Below, in pieces: positions 59,501 through 64,000 of a stretch of 64,000 nucleotides of DNA. Source of the stretch: Fragum whitleyi. Its lineage: Eukaryota > Mollusca > Bivalvia > Cardiida > Cardiidae. The number at the start of each line of letters is the position of its first letter. Position 1 is the first letter of the stretch. The notes beneath the pieces were generated by a model that was not told the DNA's origin, searched no databases, and saw only the letters and a list, made by a program, of their open reading frames with translations. Position numbers and translations under genes: made by a program. The stretch spans positions 55,853,689 through 55,917,688 of the forward strand of contig OX411543.1 of assembly GCA_948146395.1 (NCBI GenBank). The letters run 5' to 3'.

Positions 59501-60266
59501 AACACTTTTGTACTCCCTGGATTTTTATTACATGTATTCAAGTCTTATACGAGCATATATAGTCCACCAATTGTAACCCGCAGATAAATGCACTCCATGG
59601 GGATTCGAACCCGGGACCTCTACATCCCTACGCGAGTGTTCTACCACGTCGCTATAAAAAGTAGTTTGTACGACAAGGCAGTGCAAACACCCCTTAAACA
59701 TTACCCGGTTGCTCAATATTAATAAGGGACAAATTAATTTTCTTCGTTAAGGTTTATGTAAAGTGCTTGAGACCCAATTTTAAGGGCGCTTTATTAGCCA
59801 AGAAAAAGAAGTATGTCCAGGTATATTGTATATCAAAATGAAGCTATTCATGAGCACAAGCAGTTCAGCAACATAAGACCGCCAAAGCTATAGCGGTAAA
59901 GCCGAAACATTGTGGAAAAGGGTCATTTTGTACAGAACAAGCAACTGCATGACGGTTGGATAAAATTGGCTCATATATTAACAAAGTACAGTCTAAAGTA
60001 CCTGAACTACGTAGAGTTTTGAATAAGCCCAAGTTGCGATGTAGTTAGTCACTCGAGAATTTTTTTAACGTGTTTATGCGTTTCTCGAAATATGTCGCAG
60101 GTTACCATTACACCTCCGTTTTATATGCCTATCATAATTTGAAACTCTATTTTCCGGTTTTTTTCCGTTTTATTTTGCAGTGTGTCTACCTAAAGTCAAA
60201 GGGAGTCAAAGATCAGATAGATACATGAACAGGCGAGACGTAGCAAAACATGTGGGGCTTAAATAG
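29834..60266 (+). CDS. Lipocalin (ApoD-like), secreted, five-exon gene (joined CDS)
   Basis: Join of 29834-29944, 49011-49144, 51547-51626, 56900-57133 and 60181-60266, giving 645 nt, 214 residues and a TAG stop. Each intron begins GT and ends AG, and the codon phases match across all four junctions (0, 2, 1, 1). Residues 1-17 or so form a signal peptide. The first splice creates an R-K-Y-T-G-L-W-Y stretch, the lipocalin motif 1 (G-x-W at 40-42). Motif 2, T-D-Y, is at 121-123 in A-T-D-Y-R-N-Y. Cysteines at 51, 72, 87, 132, 142 and 188 could form disulfides. N74-I-T is a glycosylation sequon. Lipocalins are eight-stranded barrels that bind small hydrophobic ligands outside the cell; the ligand here is unknown. 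Length fits the family. No stop or frameshift interrupts the model. The introns (19.1, 2.4, 5.3 and 3.0 kb) are packed with mobile elements. I inferred the splice sites by eye. Confidence 0.85.
30194..30357. mobile_element. Inverted-repeat element, ~165 bp, lipocalin intron 1
   Basis: TTGATCGAGTACAATACTGAATTC pairs with GAATTCAGTTTTGTACTCGATCA around a unique centre. The 89-codon frame here reads across both arms and is not thought to be a gene. Confidence 0.6.
30358..32559. other. Intron 1 sequence, nothing recognised
   Basis: AT-rich, without ORFs over 60 codons. Confidence 0.55.
32560..33500 (-). repeat. ~140-bp tandem array, part 1, lipocalin intron 1
   Basis: At least seven diverged units marked by AAGGAGTTGTGTTAACAA-like and GGCCCCTTTTATCATGACGC-like words at about 140-bp spacing, with neighbouring units more distinct than alternate ones, which suggests a two-unit higher order. 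Orientation is arbitrary. Confidence 0.8.
34490..35115 (-). repeat. ~140-bp tandem array, part 2
   Basis: Five further units of the same repeat (GAAGGAGCTGTGTTAACAAT at 34513 and later copies). Separated from part 1 by 1 kb of unrelated sequence (33500-34490). Confidence 0.8.
35115..35811 (+). mobile_element. Tandem-core element with AGCT-hairpin terminus
   Basis: Four ~170-bp units share ATCATTCTGAGCAAGTGTGA, AATCGGATGAAAACTGTGGA and GCGTTAACGAGGATTTTCTA. They are followed by a GGGCGGGCGGACAGACG tract and a terminal hairpin AGCTCTTCTG...CAGTAGAGCT (35784-35811), then AAAA. It resembles the element at 52190-52713. The ~140-bp array just upstream may belong to the same element. Confidence 0.65.
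35820..39024. other. Intron 1 sequence upstream of the Ngaro-type element
   Basis: Contains only the snapback MITE at 36689-36845 and a C/G-richer patch at 37900-38050 (GGTTTCGACCCGTGTTAACC) of unknown nature. Confidence 0.5.
36689..36845. mobile_element. Snapback MITE, 157 bp, lipocalin intron 1
   Basis: Near-perfect palindrome with arms of about 70 bp: AGGGACGAGTGTCTTTTTCA...TGAAAAAGACACTCATCCCT, with TAACGCCC/GGGCGTTA at the centre. ATA borders both ends, a possible target duplication. Confidence 0.85.
39025..39221 (+). repeat. Split direct repeat A1 of the Ngaro-type element
   Basis: It begins TGGTCATTTCGCGCG and is repeated at 43251-43446 with very few differences. It lies directly upstream of gag and marks the 5' end. 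It contains the GCGCG...TCTAGA...CGCG region and a short open stretch on both strands. Confidence 0.9.
39268..41942 (+). pseudogene. Ngaro-type gag-RT-RNase H, inactivated
   Basis: The reading starts at ATG 39268. Gag carries the [10 protein letters not shown] segment usual in Ngaro gags, then a CCHC knuckle at 39841-39882 whose fourth Cys codon has become Phe. Reverse transcriptase follows in the same frame: [18 protein letters not shown], and the catalytic F-L-D-D-G-M-G. RNase H shows Y-V-D-A-S, W-R-E-L-E-A-I, K-S-D-S-K-N-A and K-K-A-D-T-L-S-R, so its acidic residues are kept. A downstream domain with [10 protein letters not shown] is common in the group. Breaks: TAA 39385, TAA 40609 (just before the L-D-D motif), a frameshift near 40987, TAA 41028 and TAA 41397. 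It cannot make full-length protein. Confidence 0.9.
41930..42973 (+). CDS. Tyrosine recombinase of the Ngaro-type element
   Basis: This is a 347-residue frame overlapping the end of the RNase H frame by 13 nt in another phase. Residues 30-135 resemble the SAM-like core-binding domain. The catalytic domain keeps R181 (F-L-R-Y-D-E-I), a lysine at 206 or 208 in the beta-hairpin, H295-x-x-R298 (L-H-S-L-R-S-G-G), H318 in K-R-H-G-R-W, and the nucleophile Y330 in G-Y-V. The set is complete and uninterrupted, in contrast to the broken gag-pol. It would integrate the circular DNA copy. The true start is uncertain because the first dozen residues are hydrophobic and unlike the family. Confidence 0.9.
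   Translation: MFWLMLFFYHSGLGLKQRINEEIERAGVNRDHVEGLAEMMAGYLVDSRADSTVCKYYSYFKRWENFVVTKGGLAIPASPVLVALYITELKSTRCSYSVISSTIFSIKWAHSLKNLADPTDNLYVKNLLESAKRTLSKPVLKKEPIGKDLLVELCNKYGDSSDILIIRDLCIISLGFAAFLRYDEIKNLRCNDISMFDGHFSLKIRKSKTDRYRQGDEMVIARGSTAACPYRILSRYLELSGQTTDMNMYLFRPCYRSKFICKLITKDKPLSYTRARETILKRIKEISPSSNFGLHSLRSGGATLAANSGVLDRCWKRHGRWRSESSKDGYVVDSLESRLEVSRQLGL
43184..43250 (+). repeat. Split direct repeat B1
   Basis: About 67 bp beginning ATAACGCCTCGTCAAGGTGC, joined directly to A2. It recurs at 43804-43869. The B1-A2 junction is the expected circle-junction-like unit of Ngaro elements. Confidence 0.88.
43251..43446 (+). repeat. Split direct repeat A2
   Basis: Near-exact copy of A1 that starts immediately after B1. 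Similarity with A1 stops around CGATTTTCTC. Confidence 0.9.
43804..43869 (+). repeat. Split direct repeat B2 (3' end of the element)
   Basis: Copy of B1 that differs by a one-base deletion near its end. It is preceded by a partial 20-bp repeat of its own first bases (43784-43803), a small tandem duplication. It ends with AAGAGAAGAC, as B1 does just before A2. Confidence 0.85.
44510..44880 (+). repeat. Repeat with GGTAGATTTTGCGCGGTGAG, two copies
   Basis: Starts at about 44518 and 44776, about 258 bp apart, each followed by a short variable stretch and AATAAAACAGGTTT. A third copy is at 56553. The word ACCTATGGTAATGGACTCAA lies between copies. Confidence 0.7.
45780..45811 (+). repeat. Poly-T tract
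   Basis: About 31 consecutive T, possibly the A-tail of an old retroelement on the minus strand. Confidence 0.9.
46465..46575 (+). repeat. (CCAA)n/(AATC)n microsatellite
   Basis: Compound tract AACCAACCAACC then AATCAATCAATC. Confidence 0.9.
47454..47534 (+). repeat. (GA)n/GGGAGA microsatellite
   Basis: GAGAGAGAAAGGGAGAGAGAAA followed by (GA)n and a G run. Serine/leucine-rich minus-strand frames here are artefacts. Confidence 0.95.
48062..48160 (-). mobile_element. tRNA-like sequence (SINE head), lipocalin intron 1
   Basis: On the minus strand GTGGCCGTAGCCTAATGTAT (box A-like) and GCGTGGGTTCGAGACGCACC (box B-like). The acceptor ends do not pair, so it is not a functional tRNA. Confidence 0.5.
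48816..48984 (+). mobile_element. Minimal pearl-like element next to lipocalin exon 2
   Basis: 169 bp: start TATGCCCCCGATAGGG with inverse match AGGGAGGCAT, a (GTCC)n tract (48853-48906), a short unique segment, GGTGTCGGGGGCATT, a weak hairpin TGTCA...TGACA (48960-48977), and the end CTTG at 48984, again followed by T. It has the same architecture as the larger elements with less than one core unit. Confidence 0.75.
49011..49144 (+). CDS. Lipocalin exon 2 (G-x-W motif)
   Basis: The acceptor is a pyrimidine-rich stretch ending TTTTCCAG at 49010. The exon opens with Y-T-G-L-W-Y, the first strand of the lipocalin barrel, and runs through C51, C72 and the sequon N74-I-T. The donor is GTAGGT at 49145. 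The exon enters in phase 0 and leaves with two bases (phase 2). The acceptor lies only 26 bp after the end of a small pearl-like element at 48816-48984. Confidence 0.85.
50045..50315 (+). mobile_element. tRNA-derived SINE, family S, copy in lipocalin intron 2
   Basis: CGTCGGACTGTCAATCTAGA and CCCGGGTTCGTCCCCCGACG head, complete body and AAAGCGGCGCAAAAC end. Confidence 0.78.
50600..50830 (+). repeat. Dispersed repeat X, copy 4
   Basis: GCATTCAAAACACTCACTCA, AACAAAAACTCTTCGAAATT and AAGCGTCTGGTCGCTCCGTT landmarks. In lipocalin intron 2. Confidence 0.55.
50959..51512. mobile_element. ~555-bp TIR element in lipocalin intron 2
   Basis: The ends TATAGCGGGCGCATATTAAC and the reverse of TATAGTGGAAGCAAATTGAC are imperfect inverted repeats extending through CCTGACCTTTATG / CCTGGCCTTTGTG, beginning and ending at TA. 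Inverted pieces of the same element occur at 11272-11697 and 12665-12780. It is non-coding and non-autonomous. Confidence 0.7.
51547..51626 (+). CDS. Lipocalin exon 3 (barrel strands)
   Basis: This is a short 80-nt exon between acceptor TTTCCAG (ending 51546) and donor GTGAGT (51627). It completes an arginine codon from exon 2 and then encodes about 26 residues including C87 and two short beta-like stretches. It ends one base into a glycine codon, which exon 4 completes. It is too short to stand out alone; phase agreement on both sides and the need for the middle barrel strands support it. Confidence 0.75.
52190..52713 (+). mobile_element. Tandem-core element with AGCT-hairpin terminus, lipocalin intron 3
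   Basis: About 2.7 units of 153 bp (AATAAGCCC at 52342 and 52495), then ACGACACACGACGGACGACA and a terminal hairpin AGCTCCCCTTGAGCAC-GTT-GTGTTCAGGTGAGCT (52680-52713) followed by AAAA. This plan is common in bivalve genomes and probably Helentron-related. Confidence 0.7.
53288..53530 (-). repeat. Dispersed repeat X, copy 5
   Basis: Inverted copy: TCGCTTATTATGTTCAGGTT, AAGAACCAAACAGACGCTT and TCAGTGAAATCGCGATTT. In lipocalin intron 3. Confidence 0.55.
53714..53837 (+). repeat. Tandem duplication (69-bp offset) carrying CACGTG sites
   Basis: AAACAGGTCGCGACC / AAACAGATCGCGACA, each followed by AAATAAGCAGATCACGTGAT. In lipocalin intron 3. Confidence 0.8.
54832..54915 (+). repeat. (GTCC)n/(GTCT)n microsatellite in the pearl-like element
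   Basis: About twenty tetranucleotide units with C/T variants, between the 5' hairpin and the tandem core. It creates a spurious S-V-R-P reading frame. Confidence 0.95.
54925..56395 (+). repeat. ~156-bp tandem core, about 10 units
   Basis: Each unit contains TTGTCCGGATCATATCTC, GTGCTAGCAACTTCAAAC, AGTGTCATGTTCAAGA and GCCACGCCCACTTTTTGAG. Unit starts fall near 54923, 55079, 55234, 55390, 55546, 55703, 55859, 56015, 56170 and 56326. Confidence 0.95.
56545..56745 (+). repeat. Third copy of the GGTAGATTTTG repeat, lipocalin intron 3
   Basis: GGTAGATTTTGAGCGGTGAG, ATATAAAACAGACATAAA and ACCTATGGTAATGGACTCAA match 44510-44880. Confidence 0.7.
56900..57133 (+). CDS. Lipocalin exon 4 (T-D-Y motif)
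   Basis: The acceptor is TTTGTCTAG at 56899 and the donor is GTAAAG at 57134. The exon encodes residues 109-186, with [10 protein letters not shown], the conserved lipocalin motif 2, then C132, an insertion containing C142, and a helical segment before the last strand. It enters and leaves in phase 1. This is the most clearly conserved exon. Confidence 0.85.
57173..57294. mobile_element. Snapback MITE (TGCGTTCAGGAT family), degenerate copy in lipocalin intron 4
   Basis: Arms CGGGATGTAAAAACGTT and ACGTTTTAATCCAGAACGCAG, with CCCGCTTTGCACGTGC at the centre. It starts about 40 bp after the exon 4 donor. Confidence 0.65.
57735..58168. mobile_element. 434-bp TIR element (CATTCGGAACA family), copy 2, lipocalin intron 4
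   Basis: Inverted copy of 16765-17209 with the same ends and internal sequence (GGTTTCACGTCAG, GGCGACGTCGAATGTTTT, TTTCGAGGGCTAACGCCATT). Confidence 0.75.
58740..59015 (+). mobile_element. tRNA-derived SINE, family S, copy in lipocalin intron 4
   Basis: CGTGTCGGACTGTCAATCTA head with a local duplication of GTCAATCT, body CACCAATGGGTTGATAGTCG, then GCGACCTTAAAGGCCCTTCA. Confidence 0.75.
59588..59730 (-). mobile_element. tRNA-like sequence (SINE head), lipocalin intron 4
   Basis: On the minus strand TAGCGACGTGGTAGAACACT and GGTCCCGGGTTCGAATCCCC. The acceptor stem does not pair. Confidence 0.55.
60181..60266 (+). CDS. Lipocalin exon 5 (C-terminus)
   Basis: The acceptor is a long T-rich tract ending TTTTGCAG at 60180. 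The two leading bases complete a valine codon, then C-L-P-K opens the C-terminal tail. C188 sits where ApoD-like lipocalins carry the cysteine that ties the tail to the barrel. The tail is basic and ends at TAG 60264-60266. The next AATAAA I see is near 60846, past a MITE in the presumed 3' UTR. Confidence 0.72.
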
Positions 60267-60380
60267 TATTTGTAAACATGATCAATATGATATTACAACC
60301 ATGTCTGCGATTTTGTTATATTTTCTTCTTATGTAATACCAACCATGTAACGATGGCAAAATAGGCTACTTATTTTATTT

Positions 60381-60616
60381 GAGCCTGTGCGTGACATTTC
60401 CAACAATTCATATGTGCGCAAAAAAGGCCTCTGGCCAGCCTGTGCAGTCGCACAGTCTGACCACAGTCTTCACTATGCGATCTATAGCTAAATAAGGTTT
60501 AAATCTATCTTCAGTCAGTCAGCCAACAGTCTTTATCTATTTTGTGATTGTCCTGGTTGCTCCATGTTTGTACCGCGCTAATGTGCGAAATTGTTGTAAG
60601 TGCCAAGCATAGGCTC
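60381..60616. mobile_element. TIR MITE (GAGCCTGTGCGTGACA family), copy 1, in presumed lipocalin 3' UTR
   Basis: Left end GAGCCTGTGCGTGACATTTC; right end is a decayed inverse (AAGTGCCAAGCATAGGCTC). It begins 115 bp after the lipocalin stop. Much of it recurs at 60651-60812. Confidence 0.65.
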
Positions 60617-60650
60617 ATCTTATTTTATTTTTTTCTTGTTCTCGGGAACC

Positions 60651-60812
60651 AATTCATACGTGCGCAAAGAAAAGCATCTGACCAGCCTGTGCATCCGCAC
60701 AGTCTGACCACAGTCTTCACTATGCAATCTATAGCTAAATAAGGTTTAAATCTATCTTCAGTCAGTCAGCCAACAGTCTTTATCTATTTTGTGATTGTCC
60801 TGGTTGCTCCAT
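60651..60812 (+). repeat. Partial direct duplication of the preceding MITE
   Basis: Repeats 60405-60565 at an offset of about 246 bp with few changes (GCAGTCGCACAG/GCATCCGCACAG). Both carry ATCTTCAGTCAGTCAGCC. Confidence 0.85.
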
Positions 60813-62125
60813 TTTTTCTCGTTCTCGGGAGAGCCGAGAATACTGAATAAAAATAAAACTACCTTTCATCAATTTTAATGTTTTTATTTCCTCCGATGTG
60901 TTGAATTTGCCATTTTTGTTATATTAAACATTGGTATTACATAGAAATAACTAGGTGGGATTTGGTTATATAAAAACAAAGTCTGCCAAATTATTGTATT
61001 GTGAATTTGTATTTAGAGTAAAAGTAAAAGTTATATAGTAGAACATCGGTTAAATCGGTTTAAAGCTGAAACGGATGTTTGAAAGTCTTGATAATCTCGA
61101 TGAAAATATTTTTATATAGACCTAGTATAGATTTTTTTCTCAATTCTCATATTTTGTGTTTAATTCAAAGCAACGAATTTTCAATTTTCAATCAAAATGC
61201 GAAACAGGGCACTTTTGTTCTTAGATTTATAATTCTGATAATTTCACTTCAGGGTCGTATTTTCTTAAGAACTATAAAAGTAACTTTAACTCACAGCAGA
61301 TTGTACCATTTTTTAACAGTTCTGGCATAAAGTAAACACTAAGACCACCATTTTTCTTTCTTAAATACAGCAAAATCAGATCTGATTGAACGAAGGTTTC
61401 ATAGTGGAGAAATGCTGGCGAACAACCTTAACTTCCTCAAAATGTTCAATTCATTGTAATTTTGTCATTTCAATGCTCTTTCTTAACTTGATTCTTTTCA
61501 TTTCAAGCAGGTGAAACTTTTGAGCTGTTGATTAACCTACCATGTATGTACTATCGTTTAATTGACGTGTTTTATTTGCTATTAGAAGTCGTATGCATAA
61601 ATCTAAGTACCCCTTCATGATTTTTTGCGTCTTACCTATCCCAATTGTTTAAAATATTTCAAATGGAAAATAATTATTTTTTCTCATTGTTAATAATAGC
61701 ATAATAATTCTTTTTATTGGTTTTATGTGCAAGTCAACTTGTCATGTTCCTAGCAAGCACATCGTTTAACTAAGGGTTTTAAACGTCATATAGATAAATG
61801 ATTTCAAACCTTTCCTCTTTCTGAAAAATAATCCAAAATAAATAGAAAAACACTGTTTTTCGACTAAATTCGTCTCAATTTTTTTTTAATCTTTATCTCA
61901 AGGTAAATAGTTTTTATCGGGATTATTCATTATTTAAGGAAGGGAGATTTAAATATTTTAAACATCTGATGTCTATTCTGGCTGTCTCAAAACACGTGGA
62001 ATCCGACATATATTTTTACAAAATAGCAGACGCCGTGATAGTTTGTACCGTTAGAAACCTTAACAGGTATTCGTACAGAAACCTTTGCACTCTTTGCAAT
62101 AACGCCCAGGAGACTGATATGTGCA
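60813..62125. other. Downstream of the lipocalin gene, non-coding
   Basis: AATAAAAATAAA at 60846 is a possible polyadenylation signal for the lipocalin. Otherwise AT-rich with no recognised gene. Confidence 0.4.
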
Positions 62126-62275
62126 GTATTGGAAGAAGAAAAGGAAGAAGAAGAAAAGGAAGAAGGAGAAAAGGAAGAAGAAGAAGAAGAAAGAGAGGGA
62201 GAAGAAGAAGGAAAGGAAGAAGAAGAAGAAGAAGAAGAAGAAGAAGAAGAAGAAGAAGAAGAAGAAGAAGAAGAA

Positions 62276-62355
<80 letters not shown>

Positions 62356-62477
62356 CGATGATGATCATGATGATGATCATGATGATGATGATCATGATGA
62401 TGATGATCATGATGATGATGATCATGATGATGATCATGATGATGATGAAGAAGAAGAAGAAGAAGAAGAAGAAGAAG
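62126..62477 (+). repeat. Compound GAA/GAT trinucleotide microsatellite
   Basis: (GAA)n with GGA interruptions to 62276, (GAT)n to about 62360, a GATCAT-interrupted GAT part to 62444, then (GAA)n again. All frames across it, poly-E/D, poly-K/M, poly-H/L and poly-I/F, are low-complexity artefacts. Confidence 0.97.
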
Positions 62478-62756
62478 GAAACTATAACTGTAGTAAGATT
62501 TATTTGATTGTCTCATTCCAGCAATCTGCATAACTGAAAAGCCTAACATACAGACGTAAATAGAGACACTCTTCTTTACCACGCACAGTCCTTTCAAGTA
62601 TTTATCCGGAAGGTATTACTCAAGTGCATCACATCGTCATGGCTTTATTTCCACAGTTAGTTTCTACCTTATAATTATTAAAATTCTCTACGTCATTATG
62701 TTATAAAAGAAACGTATCTGTTCTTCCAATTTTTGCACAAAAAAAGGTATAAATTA

Positions 62757-62994
62757 GAGCTTGTGCGTGACATTTCCAACAATTTCACACGTGCGCAACG
62801 TTGAGACTCGGATCAGTCTGTGCGACCGCACAGTCTGATCAGAGTCCTAACTAAGCGCTCAATAGATGGCTACGGATCTAAAATTGCTCTTCACGACCAA
62901 AAATTAGTTTTAATGCACTGCGAGAGTGTCAAGGCTACTCCATGTCTTTCCATCACGCACACATGAAAATGTTGGAATTGTCATGCACAGGCTC
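62757..62994. mobile_element. TIR MITE (GAGCCTGTGCGTGACA family), copy 2
   Basis: 238 bp; ends GAGCTTGTGCGTGACATTTC and the reverse of GAGCCTGTGCATGACAATTC, about 40-bp TIRs, with GTGCGACCGCAC inside. Confidence 0.8.
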
Positions 62995-63084
62995 ATTTGT
63001 AGGCGATGTATGTATAACCAATGATATTATATCCTTAGACATGAATTATCTTGGAAAATATATCATCAATTTCAAGATCTGTAA

Positions 63085-63420
63085 AATGTGGTACTATACA
63101 GTTCACATGTATGTTACGTACTTAGTGTTTTGTATGAAAAAAGTCTAACGAGGTTGATTATTGTCGATACTCTGCCGAGGCAACGTTCAATTCCTACAAC
63201 CGAGTTGGATATTTTTTCATACAATGCACTAACTACGTATTATATTTTTCTTACTTTTATTTGCCTTGTTTTCGTCGATATTTCTAACAGAAATGCAAGT
63301 TTCTAAAAATAACCGCATTATGTCATTGTTCTAAAAATATCCATGTAATATCCAAAAAGTATCATATGGGATGTTATCATACGGATATTTGTATAGTTAA
63401 ATAGATAGTAGATAAAAATA
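63085..63420. mobile_element. Snapback element (TACTTAGTGTATTGTATGAA family), copy 3
   Basis: Inverted relative to copy 2. Contains TACTTAGTGTTTTGTATGAA, TTTTTCATACAATGCACTAA and the CCGCATTATGTCATTGTTCT flank. Confidence 0.7.
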
Positions 63421-64000
63421 TAATAATATTTAACAGCCAAGACTTGCAACTAGAGGTGTAGGTTGTCGACGTGAAAATTTGTGCTATTCAAATCTCAAAC
63501 GCCATTTGGGCAACCATTGAAGTTTTTTTCCATAATCAGCAACTGTCCGTGATAGAGGTAATTATCAAGGTGCTTATTGGCACAATTCGGTTCACTTGTG
63601 TAATCGTAAATCTTAATTTGCTTTGAAATACTAGTAACACTGTCTTATCATTGTGAAAATTTAAGTTCACTGTCTTCTTAATGTGAAAATTTAAGTTGAA
63701 TCTGAATTCTTAACTCGTTGAGATAATTTGTCTTCTTCTTTGGAGTTTTAGGAGTTTCTTTAAATTGACACACCCCTTGCCAGGGTACAATTAAAAATGC
63801 ATTTGTCTTGTGAAGTAGTGGTAGATTTTGACAAGTAGGTTCAAAGATTTTTCTTATATATTTGACCATATTTGGTCAAGTTTGGTGACTCGACAGCCTT
63901 CAACACATCACTCCTGGAAAAGATATAGAATTCTGCCCAGTAGTTTCAGCGAAGAAGATTTTTTGTATATATATATATATCCACATGGGCCATTTTGGTG

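Noticed and set aside
62016..62597. 193-codon minus-strand frame rich in His and Leu, and the poly-E/D, poly-K/M and poly-I frames
   Set aside because: All derive from the GAA/GAT microsatellite; no composition outside the repeat supports a gene.

Overview
The window is AT-rich eukaryotic DNA, almost certainly from a mollusc and most likely a bivalve. The main reason is a set of non-autonomous elements with roughly 160-bp tandem cores and (GTCC)n microsatellites, which match the 'pearl' (Helentron-type) elements known from bivalves. tRNA-related SINEs, snapback MITEs and an Ngaro-type retrotransposon fit the same setting. No bacterial-style gene organisation is present, and most open reading frames longer than 60 codons are chance or repeat-derived. 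The species cannot be told from the sequence.

One host gene can be assembled. It is a secreted lipocalin (ApoD-like superfamily) on the + strand with five coding exons at 29834-29944, 49011-49144, 51547-51626, 56900-57133 and 60181-60266. Every junction has GT/AG signals and the phases agree (0, 2, 1, 1). The spliced product is 214 residues, with a signal peptide, the G-x-W motif at residues 40-42, the T-D-Y motif at 121-123 and six cysteines in the mature part. A TATA-like box and an E-box lie just upstream. About 30 kb of genome carries 645 nt of coding sequence, and the introns are filled with transposable elements.

Region by region: 1-5.6 kb holds scattered repeats and a (GAAT)n tract. 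A 4.1-kb foldback element flanked by TA covers 5663-9763, with arms made of ~320-bp tandem units. 9.8-13.7 kb carries a snapback MITE and nested TIR elements of one family with an inverted SINE pair inside. 13.7-20 kb holds simple repeats, a 445-bp TIR element and an exact 117-bp tandem duplication. 20.3-25.2 kb is a long inverted duplication enclosing a pearl-like element (21612-22557). 25.2-29.7 kb holds SINEs, an exact 106-bp tandem duplication and a hAT-like MITE. From 29.8 kb on is the lipocalin gene. Its first intron (19 kb) contains a ~140-bp satellite-like array (32.5-35.1 kb) and a 4.8-kb Ngaro-type (DIRS order) retrotransposon at 39025-43869 with split direct repeats, a broken gag-pol frame and an intact tyrosine recombinase. 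A 169-bp pearl-like element ends 26 bp before exon 2. Intron 3 holds a 1.7-kb pearl-like element (54785-56476) whose exact ends are shown by an unoccupied copy of its target repeat at 24.7 kb. Past the gene are MITEs and a GAA/GAT compound microsatellite.

The clearest positive results are the lipocalin gene model, the Ngaro-type element, and the definition of the Helentron-like termini: start TAGTCCCC or TATGCCCC, a hairpin near the 3' end, end CTTG, insertion at T/T.
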